From an uncultured Carnobacterium sp. (GTDB lineage Bacteria > Bacillota > Bacilli > Lactobacillales > Aerococcaceae): a stretch of DNA of 6,614 bases. Shown here piece by piece: positions 1-6,614 of this stretch (position 1 is its first letter; each line of letters opens with the position of its first letter). The stretch spans positions 1-6,614 of the forward strand of contig CALCML010000140.1 in the NCBI GenBank assembly GCA_937967765.1, read 5' to 3'. Under the pieces are notes generated by a model. That model worked only from the letters and a program-made list of their open reading frames with translations, did not search any database and was not told the DNA's origin. Position numbers and translations under genes: made by a program.

Positions 1-1754
<1,754 letters not shown>

Positions 1755-1762
1755 TATTTGCT

Positions 1763-1811
1763 AAAAAGATAGGGTGTATGGCTACTTAGTGGCCTTACGC
1801 CCATATCCTTT
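1763..1811 (+). other. Long imperfect hairpin between dnaK and dnaJ (possible attenuator or mRNA processing/stability element)
   Basis: The core arms are 1768-1783 and 1791-1807. GATA (1768-1771) pairs TATC (1804-1807), A1803 bulges, GGGTGTA (1772-1778) pairs TACGCCC (1796-1802) with one T-G wobble, T1779-T1795 is a mismatch, and GGCT pairs GGCC. AC/GT then closes on a 3-nt loop, TTA, at 1786-1788. Three outer A-T pairs (1764-1766 with 1809-1811) can extend it past an A-C mismatch. On the plus strand the stem is followed only by CCTTTG, so it lacks a good U tract for full termination. On the minus strand it is followed by TTTTT (complement of 1763-1767). I infer partial termination or 3'-end protection of dnaK mRNA, lowering dnaJ output relative to dnaK. 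Confidence 0.6.
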
Positions 1812-1827
1812 GTAAACTATGAAAGAA

Positions 1828-1834
1828 AAGGAGG
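1828..1834 (+). promoter_or_regulatory. Ribosome binding site fixing the GTG start of dnaJ
   Basis: AAGGAGG is a full anti-Shine-Dalgarno match lying 9 nt upstream of GTG at 1844. It supports this GTG as the true start, since the encoded N-terminus ([12 protein letters not shown]) is the conserved DnaJ beginning. Confidence 0.85.
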
Positions 1835-1843
1835 GGCAATTCA

Positions 1844-3016
1844 GTGGCCAAAAGAGATTTATATGAAATTTTAGGCGTATCCAAAGATGCCTCTGAAGCA
1901 GATATTAAGAAAGCTTATCGTAAACTATCTAAAAAATACCATCCAGATATTAATAAAGAACCTGGAGCAGATGAAAAGTTTAAAGAAATCGCTGAAGCTT
2001 ATGAAATCTTAGGAGATGCACAAAAACGTGCAGCCTATGACCAATACGGACACGCTTCTTACGATCCAAATTCTGGTTTCAGTGGTGGCGGATTCGGTGG
2101 TGGTTTTGATGGATTCGGAGGATTCGGCGGTAATGGAAACTTTACTGGCGGATTCGAAGATATCTTTAGTAGTTTCTTCGGTGGCGGAGGAAGTCGTGCA
2201 GATCGTGCAAATATGCCGCGTCAAGGGGCTGATCTTCAATACGTTATGGATTTAACATTTGAAGAAGCTATCTTTGGTAAAGAAGAAACGATTCATTATC
2301 ACCGCAGCGACGAATGTCAAACCTGTCATGGTACTGGTGCAAAACCTGGTACGCATCCAACAACATGTTCAAAATGTCATGGTGCAGGTGTGATTAACGT
2401 TGAGAGAAATACACCATTCGGTCGTATGATGAGCCAAACAACCTGTGATGTGTGTCATGGTACAGGACAAGAAATTAAAGAAAAATGTCCAACCTGTCAT
2501 GGTCATGGTCAAGTAGATGAAACTCATAAAGTGAAAGTAAAAGTCCCTGCTGGGGTTGAAGATGGAAATCAAATGCGTCTTCAAGGCCAAGGGGAAGTTG
2601 GTTTCAATGGTGGTCCATATGGTGACCTTTACGTCATCTTCCGTGTTGGACAAAGCAAGACATTTAAGCGTCAAGGAGCAGATATTTACTATCAACTCCA
2701 TGTAAACTTTGCTCAAGCGGCTCTTGGGGACGAAGTGGATGTGCCGACTGTTCATGGTAAAGTGAAATTAAAAGTTCCTGCTGGAACACAATCAGGAACA
2801 ATTTTACGTTTACGTGGAAAAGGTGCTCCAAAACTTCGCGGAACAGGAAACGGTGACCAACATGTAGAAGTCATCGTAGATACTCCTAAGAAACTGACAG
2901 ATAAGCAAAGACAAGCGTTACAAGTATTTGCTAGTGAGGAAGGAACGGACCTTCATAATGGAGAAGAGAACTTCTTCGACAAAATGAAGAACGCCTTTAA
3001 AGATACATTTGAATAA
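1844..3016 (+). CDS. dnaJ: Chaperone protein DnaJ (Hsp40), full length with GTG start
   Basis: Type I Hsp40 co-chaperone of the cytosol. It binds unfolded proteins, delivers them to DnaK and stimulates DnaK's ATPase. The 390-aa product has every class I part: a J domain (about residues 4-70) with the HPD tripeptide at 33-35 needed to trigger DnaK; a Gly/Phe-rich linker (about 77-117); and a zinc-binding centre with four CxxCxGxG repeats starting at C158, C175, C201 and C215, which hold two Zn2+ ions. Two C-terminal beta-sandwich substrate-binding domains and a dimerisation tail follow. Length is slightly above the 370-380 aa common in the family, within normal range. The GTG start is backed by a strong RBS. 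The gene lies 89 nt after dnaK and is probably the last gene of the heat-shock operon, ending at a strong terminator. The HrcA/CIRCE control expected for such operons would lie upstream, outside the window. Confidence 0.98.
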   Translation: MAKRDLYEILGVSKDASEADIKKAYRKLSKKYHPDINKEPGADEKFKEIAEAYEILGDAQKRAAYDQYGHASYDPNSGFSGGGFGGGFDGFGGFGGNGNFTGGFEDIFSSFFGGGGSRADRANMPRQGADLQYVMDLTFEEAIFGKEETIHYHRSDECQTCHGTGAKPGTHPTTCSKCHGAGVINVERNTPFGRMMSQTTCDVCHGTGQEIKEKCPTCHGHGQVDETHKVKVKVPAGVEDGNQMRLQGQGEVGFNGGPYGDLYVIFRVGQSKTFKRQGADIYYQLHVNFAQAALGDEVDVPTVHGKVKLKVPAGTQSGTILRLRGKGAPKLRGTGNGDQHVEVIVDTPKKLTDKQRQALQVFASEEGTDLHNGEENFFDKMKNAFKDTFE

Positions 3017-3020
3017 TATT

Positions 3021-3056
3021 AAAAAGAACTTAGCATTTGGTTGCTAAGTTCTTTTT
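3021..3056. terminator. Bidirectional rho-independent terminator between dnaJ and the convergent cupin gene
   Basis: The arms 3021-3035 and 3042-3056 are perfectly complementary over 15 bp (AAAAAGAACTTAGCA on the left arm) around a 6-nt loop, TTTGGT. Read on the plus strand it ends in TTTTTGTTT, 4 nt after the dnaJ stop. Read on the minus strand it ends in TTTTTAATATT, just after the cupin stop at 3059. With A-tracts and T-tracts at both ends, one element can stop transcription from both sides of a 42-nt gap. Confidence 0.92.
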
Positions 3057-3058
3057 GT

Positions 3059-3553
3059 TTATTTAGAAGATACTGCAAGACGACGAATAATTCCTTCGTG
3101 CTCAGGATATTTTTCTAATAATTCGTCTTGTGTATAGAGTTTAAAGTCTTCGTACTCAAAACCAGGAGTAACGCTGCAACTGACAATCGCAAAGTCTTCT
3201 TCGTTGTCTGATTCAATGGTAGATCCAAAGATAACTCCAGCAGGAACTGTAAATTGGAGCTTTTGTCCGTTCTCAGGCCCAATTTCAACAGCTTCGTATG
3301 TACCGTCTGGATGAATCATATGCACGGTAAGCGCGTGACCGTAGTGATAGTACCAAATTTCATCAGAAGAAAGTAAATGGAAATGAGATGGGTTTTGATT
3401 CGTTAATAAAAACAGAATAGAGGTAGAGAGGGCACGGATGCGTTTATCTGGTAATTCTACCGTTTCAATCGCTTTATAAGTCTGACGGAAATAACCACCT
3501 TCCACATGTGGTTCTAAGTCTAATTCTTTAATCCATTCTTCTTTCGTTTTCAT
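3059..3553 (-). CDS. Cupin family protein (DUF985 / cupin_5, COG3542-like), function unknown
   Basis: A 164-aa soluble protein with no signal peptide or membrane segment. It resembles the DUF985/cupin_5 family, small RmlC-like beta-barrel proteins whose biochemical role is not established. Family hallmarks visible are an N-terminal amphipathic start leading to EPHVEGGYFRQTY (14-26), a core HFHLLSSDEIWYYHYG (57-72) and VPAGVIFGS (103-111), ending in VTPGFEYEDF (128-137). H57, H59 and E65 fit a cupin motif-1 metal or ligand pocket, though the second cupin histidine motif is not clear. Length is usual for the family. The ATG at 3551-3553 is chosen because AGGAGG (complement of 3560-3565) sits 6 nt upstream. 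It lies opposite to all its neighbours, has its own promoter and ends at the terminator shared with dnaJ, so it is a single-gene unit. Its location gives no firm clue to its substrate; sugar-nucleotide epimerase activity should not be assumed. Confidence 0.9.
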   Translation of the reverse strand: MKTKEEWIKELDLEPHVEGGYFRQTYKAIETVELPDKRIRALSTSILFLLTNQNPSHFHLLSSDEIWYYHYGHALTVHMIHPDGTYEAVEIGPENGQKLQFTVPAGVIFGSTIESDNEEDFAIVSCSVTPGFEYEDFKLYTQDELLEKYPEHEGIIRRLAVSSK

Positions 3554-3559
3554 TAGAGG

Positions 3560-3565
3560 CCTCCT
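3560..3565 (-). promoter_or_regulatory. Ribosome binding site of the DUF985 cupin gene
   Basis: The plus strand reads CCTCCT, so the minus-strand mRNA carries AGGAGG 6 nt before ATG (3553). It fixes the start of the cupin gene. Confidence 0.8.
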
Positions 3566-3580
3566 AAGTGATTTTCTTAT

Positions 3581-3609
3581 ATTATAGCGTAACTTTTTCT
3601 ACTTGTGAA
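3581..3609 (-). promoter_or_regulatory. Sigma-A type promoter for the DUF985 cupin gene
   Basis: On the minus strand the -35 is TTCACA (complement of 3604-3609, one mismatch to TTGACA) and the -10 is a perfect TATAAT (complement of 3581-3586), separated by exactly 17 bp. Transcription would start near 3574, giving a leader of only about 20 nt with the RBS in it. A near-consensus promoter suggests steady expression unless repressed. Confidence 0.8.
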
Positions 3610-3639
3610 TTGTTGATAGAACAGTAATTATGCTATACT
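3610..3639 (+). promoter_or_regulatory. Probable sigma-A promoter for mgtE (extended -10)
   Basis: The -10 is TATACT at 3634-3639, preceded by TG at 3631-3632 (extended -10, TGcTATACT). The -35 is either TTGTTG at 3610-3615 (18-bp spacer) or TTGATA at 3613-3618 (15-bp spacer, short). Transcription would start near 3646, leaving about 24 nt of leader. It points away from the cupin promoter, and the two -35 regions abut or nearly abut. Confidence 0.65.
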
Positions 3640-3655
3640 AGTACTATTGGAAAAG

Positions 3656-3662
3656 AAAGGAG
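3656..3662 (+). promoter_or_regulatory. Ribosome binding site of mgtE
   Basis: AAAGGAG lies 7 nt before the ATG at 3670 and sets the start of mgtE. Confidence 0.8.
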
Positions 3663-3669
3663 AAGAGTC

Positions 3670-5001
3670 ATGAAAGATAATATTGCTTTAATTGTTTCTA
3701 ATAAAGATGTTAAGAAAATTAGAGAGCTTTTTAATGAGAATTATCCGATTGATATCGCCTTGGCGTTAGAAGAAGTCGATGATGATGTTTTAAAGAATTT
3801 CATGTTCTCTATCTCAAATACCAGATTAGCTTCAATCTTAGAAGTTGCTGAACCTGAATTCCAATTACGAATGCTTGAGAAACTCCCATTTAGACGGGTA
3901 GCTTTACTGTTCCAACAAATGTCAAACGATGATGTCGTGGATATTTTAGGGAATTTACCAGTTGGAATCCGTAAACGTTACATCAAAATGATGAAACAAA
4001 GTTCTCAAGATGATATTCAAACGATGTTAAATTACGCTCCGGATACTGCCGGAGGGATTATGACCACTGAGTACATTACGGTAAAAGAACACTTAACCGT
4101 TGAAGAAACATTATCTAAATTAAGAGAGATTTCTCCAAACTCAGAAGTCATTAACATTATTTTTGTGACGAGTTTACAACGGAAATTAATTGGTTGGATT
4201 GATATTCGTGATTTATTTACGCATGACTTAGACGAGAGTTTGCATGACGTTATGCATACGAATATCATCTCTGTTTTACCAGAAGAAGACCAAGAAGAAG
4301 TGGCTCGTATCTCAACTAAGTATGACTTATCGGTTGTACCTGTAGTTAATAAGCAAAATGTGTTACTTGGGATCATCACAATCGATGATATCGTTCACGT
4401 CTTGCAAGAAGAGCACCACGAAGATATGTTATTAATCAGCGGGGTTGAAGGAACAGAACGAATCGGTGGACCTTTTAAAGAATCGATTCGCAAACGGACA
4501 CCTTGGCTCTTAATTAACTTAATTACTGCCTTTATGGCGAGTGCGGTTGTAGGTTTATTCCAAGACACGATTGAACAAGTAGTAGTTCTTGCGGTTGCAA
4601 TGCCAATCATTACCGGAATGGGTGGGAACTCAGCTTCTCAAACATTAGCGCTCGTTATCCAAGAGGTAGCAATTGGTCAACTAACATGGGAAAAAGACAA
4701 AAAGTATGTATTAAATGAGATTTGGCTTGGATTAGTCAACGGAATTATCACAGGGATTTTTGCAGCGATTGCGCTATACATCCCATATCAAAACTTTTTC
4801 TTATCGATTATCGTCATTTTAGCGATGGCAATGAACTTAATGGTAGGGGCATTCTTCGGATTTTTCGTACCTTTGTTATTGAAGAAATTAAACCTAGACC
4901 CAGCCATTTCATCAACGATTTTTGTAACAACAGCTACAGACGTATTAGGATTCTTTATCTTCTTATACTTAGCTGAATTGTTCTTGCCATTATTATTGTA
5001 G
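3670..5001 (+). CDS. mgtE: Magnesium transporter/channel MgtE
   Basis: Dimeric inner-membrane Mg2+-selective channel whose cytosolic part senses Mg2+ and closes the pore when internal Mg2+ is high. The 443-aa product matches the usual family length and order. An alpha-helical MgtE N domain (about 20-125) has helical repeats such as LEKLPFRRVALLFQQM. A tandem CBS pair follows: CBS1 about 128-190, opening at DTAGGIMTTEYITV, and CBS2 about 194-250, with GIITIDDIV. After the plug-helix region there are five hydrophobic segments (about 279-297, 302-325, 351-372, 375-402, 415-443). The conserved pore-domain motif MPIITGMGGNSASQ is at 311-324. The last helix carries TTATD with D424, equivalent to the aspartate that coordinates Mg2+ in the pore of the Thermus protein. 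The start is supported by an RBS. lepA follows after 51 nt with no terminator, so the two are probably cotranscribed. There is no room upstream for an M-box riboswitch. Confidence 0.96.
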   Translation: MKDNIALIVSNKDVKKIRELFNENYPIDIALALEEVDDDVLKNFMFSISNTRLASILEVAEPEFQLRMLEKLPFRRVALLFQQMSNDDVVDILGNLPVGIRKRYIKMMKQSSQDDIQTMLNYAPDTAGGIMTTEYITVKEHLTVEETLSKLREISPNSEVINIIFVTSLQRKLIGWIDIRDLFTHDLDESLHDVMHTNIISVLPEEDQEEVARISTKYDLSVVPVVNKQNVLLGIITIDDIVHVLQEEHHEDMLLISGVEGTERIGGPFKESIRKRTPWLLINLITAFMASAVVGLFQDTIEQVVVLAVAMPIITGMGGNSASQTLALVIQEVAIGQLTWEKDKKYVLNEIWLGLVNGIITGIFAAIALYIPYQNFFLSIIVILAMAMNLMVGAFFGFFVPLLLKKLNLDPAISSTIFVTTATDVLGFFIFLYLAELFLPLLL

Positions 5002-5052
5002 TTTGATTGAATTATTTGAATTTTAACGTAGTAGTGTATTAAGGAGTTATTC
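5002..5052 (+). promoter_or_regulatory. mgtE-lepA spacer with lepA ribosome binding site
   Basis: This 51-nt AT-rich gap contains AAGGAG (5041-5046) 6 nt before the lepA ATG at 5053. I see no hairpin with a U tract and no convincing -35/-10 pair, so read-through from mgtE is the simplest reading. Confidence 0.7.
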
Positions 5053-6614
5053 ATGAATTTAGAAGAAATGAAAGAAAGACAGAAGCGCATTCGAAACTTC
5101 TCGATTATTGCGCATATCGACCACGGAAAGTCAACGTTGGCCGATCGTATTTTGCAAGCGACTGATACTGTTGCTGACCGTGAAATGCAAGACCAATTAT
5201 TAGACTCAATGGATCTTGAAAGAGAACGTGGGATTACGATTAAATTAAATGCCGTTGAATTAACATATGATGCCAATGACGGTACGGAATACATCTTCCA
5301 TTTAATCGACACCCCTGGACACGTGGACTTCTCTTATGAAGTATCACGAAGCTTAGCAGCCTGTGAAGGTGCGATTCTTGTAGTGGATGCGGCTCAAGGG
5401 ATTGAAGCACAAACATTAGCAAACGTTTATTTAGCCATCGATAACGACTTAGAAATCTTACCAGTTATCAATAAGATTGATCTTCCTGCAGCAGACCCTG
5501 AACGTGTGCGTACGGAAATAGAAGATGTGATCGGGATTGATGCAAGTGAGGCCGTTCTTGCCAGTGCTAAAGTTGGAATCGGCATTCCAGAAATCTTAGA
5601 ACAAATTGTAGAAAAAGTCCCTGCACCAACTGGAGACTTAGAAGCACCATTACAAGCGTTGATTTTTGACTCAGTCTATGATGCGTATCGTGGGGTTGTC
5701 TTAAATGTCCGTATTCAAAACGGAATTGTAAAACCTGGTGATAAAATTCAATTGATGAGCAATGGGAAGACTTTTGATGTTGTGGATGTAGGTATTTTCT
5801 CTCCAAAACCAATTAGTCGTGATTACTTAATGGTTGGGGATGTTGGTTATATCACTGCTTCTATCAAGACTATCCAAGATACTCGTGTCGGGGATACTGT
5901 TACTTTAGCGAATAACCCTGCAGCTGAACCATTAGATGGATATCGTAAAATGAACCCAATGGTATACTGTGGTTTATATCCTATCGATTCATCGAAATAT
6001 AATGATTTACGTGATGCATTAGAAAAATTACAGTTAAATGACGCTGCACTTCAATTCGAAGCAGAAACATCTCAAGCGCTTGGATTTGGTTTCCGTTGTG
6101 GATTCTTAGGATTACTACACATGGACGTTATTCAAGAACGTCTAGAACGTGAATTTGACTTAGACTTGATTACAACAGCTCCGTCTGTAATTTATCATGT
6201 ACAAAAGACTGACGGTACAGAAGTGGTGGTTTCAAACCCTGCAGAAATGCCAGATCAATCAAGCGTACAATCTATTGAAGAACCTTACGTAAAAGCATCT
6301 ATCATGGTACCTAATGAATACGTAGGTAGCGTAATGGATATTTGCCAACGTAAACGTGGAACGTTTGTAACGATGGATTATCTAGATGAGTACCGCGTAA
6401 ACGTGATTTACGAGATGCCACTTTCAGAAATCATCTTCGATTTCTTTGACTCGTTAAAATCAAGTACAAAAGGGTATGCGTCTCTTGATTACGATTTAAT
6501 CGGATATCGTGCAAGCAATCTTGTGAAGATGGATATCATGTTAAATGGTGAAGTAGTCGATGCCTTAAGTATTATTGTGCATAAGGAATTTGCTTATAAT
6601 CGTGGTAAGGCAAT
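5053..6614 (+). CDS. lepA: Elongation factor 4 (LepA) GTPase, 3'-truncated by window edge
   Basis: Ribosome-associated translational GTPase related to EF-G, reported to remodel or back-translocate stalled ribosomes and to influence initiation or ribosome assembly. The frame is open from ATG 5053 to the right edge, giving 520 whole codons of an expected total near 610. It begins [20 protein letters not shown]. GTPase motifs are all present: G1 AHIDHGKST (20-28), G2 RGIT (59-62), G3 DTPGH (86-90), G4 NKID (140-143) and G5 SAK (171-173). A beta-barrel domain II (about 190-280) and the EF-G-like later domains follow, including the LepA signature [10 protein letters not shown] (6097-6126). The protein lacks the EF-G domain IV position, as expected for LepA rather than EF-G, TypA or a tetracycline-resistance protein. 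The LepA-specific C-terminal domain that reaches the peptidyl-transferase centre is mostly beyond the window. It is downstream of mgtE and probably in the same unit. Confidence 0.97.
   Translation, partial: MNLEEMKERQKRIRNFSIIAHIDHGKSTLADRILQATDTVADREMQDQLLDSMDLERERGITIKLNAVELTYDANDGTEYIFHLIDTPGHVDFSYEVSRSLAACEGAILVVDAAQGIEAQTLANVYLAIDNDLEILPVINKIDLPAADPERVRTEIEDVIGIDASEAVLASAKVGIGIPEILEQIVEKVPAPTGDLEAPLQALIFDSVYDAYRGVVLNVRIQNGIVKPGDKIQLMSNGKTFDVVDVGIFSPKPISRDYLMVGDVGYITASIKTIQDTRVGDTVTLANNPAAEPLDGYRKMNPMVYCGLYPIDSSKYNDLRDALEKLQLNDAALQFEAETSQALGFGFRCGFLGLLHMDVIQERLEREFDLDLITTAPSVIYHVQKTDGTEVVVSNPAEMPDQSSVQSIEEPYVKASIMVPNEYVGSVMDICQRKRGTFVTMDYLDEYRVNVIYEMPLSEIIFDFFDSLKSSTKGYASLDYDLIGYRASNLVKMDIMLNGEVVDALSIIVHKEFAYNRGKA

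Noticed and set aside
1755..1843. A promoter for dnaJ in the dnaK-dnaJ spacer
   Set aside because: No -35/-10 pair at proper spacing was found; the region is taken up by the hairpin and RBS, so dnaJ is read as part of the upstream operon.
2009..2255. Overlapping open frames on both strands inside the dnaJ Gly/Phe region (also minus 2369-2755)
   Set aside because: They are by-products of the repetitive GGT/GGC/TTC codons and conserved dnaJ sequence; the products are low complexity and lack proper starts with RBS.
3639..3646. 8-bp palindrome TAGTACTA at the presumed mgtE transcription start as an operator
   Set aside because: It does not extend beyond 8 bp and overlaps the -10 edge; too short to call an operator in AT-rich DNA.
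5003..5042. Possible separate lepA promoter (TTGATT, TTGAAT and TATTAA-like hexamers)
   Set aside because: No pair has both good hexamers and a 16-18 bp spacer; the only TATTAA overlaps the RBS, which would put the start almost at the ATG.
4722..5312. Open frames in other frames over the mgtE end and lepA start (plus 4722-4976, minus 4788-5312, and minus 4032-4379 and 4395-4610)
   Set aside because: The main frames here encode clearly conserved MgtE and LepA; the alternatives match no family and cross the mgtE-lepA boundary without regard to gene structure.
5240..5812. Minus-strand frames of 60 and 81 codons inside lepA
   Set aside because: They are antisense to the conserved LepA GTPase domain; no RBS or recognisable product.

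Overview
The window comes from a low-GC Gram-positive bacterium, most likely of the Lactobacillales. The reasons are AT-rich coding sequence (roughly 40% GC by eye), strong AGGAGG-type ribosome binding sites, a DnaK and DnaJ very close to Bacillus/Enterococcus types, and dnaJ lying near lepA, an order common in lactobacilli and relatives. A member of the Carnobacteriaceae (Granulicatella-like) would fit, but the genus cannot be settled from sequence reading alone. The window is chromosomal housekeeping DNA with no sign of mobile elements, CRISPR arrays, tRNA or rRNA genes.

Layout: (1) 1-1754, the 3' nine-tenths or more of dnaK (5' end outside the window). (2) 1755-1843, a spacer holding a long imperfect hairpin. 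(3) 1844-3016, dnaJ, starting with GTG behind a strong RBS. (4) 3021-3056, a symmetrical terminator shared by dnaJ and the convergent gene that follows. (5) 3059-3553 on the minus strand, a DUF985/cupin_5 protein of unknown function. (6) 3554-3669, a short divergent control region with two outward-facing promoters whose -35 boxes abut. (7) 3670-5001, mgtE, a Mg2+ channel/transporter. (8) 5053-6614, lepA (elongation factor 4), running off the right edge with about 90 residues missing.

DnaK and DnaJ form the Hsp70 chaperone pair and are presumably the end of an hrcA-grpE-dnaK-dnaJ heat-shock operon whose start and CIRCE operator would lie to the left, outside the window. The minus-strand cupin gene with its own promoter separates this operon from a second probable transcription unit, mgtE-lepA. 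That unit pairs Mg2+ uptake with a ribosome-associated GTPase reported to matter under high intracellular Mg2+, so a functional link is possible but unproven.

I found no previously undescribed system here. The points most worth checking are the dnaK-dnaJ hairpin, the mgtE-lepA pairing without an M-box riboswitch, and the compact divergent promoter between the cupin gene and mgtE.
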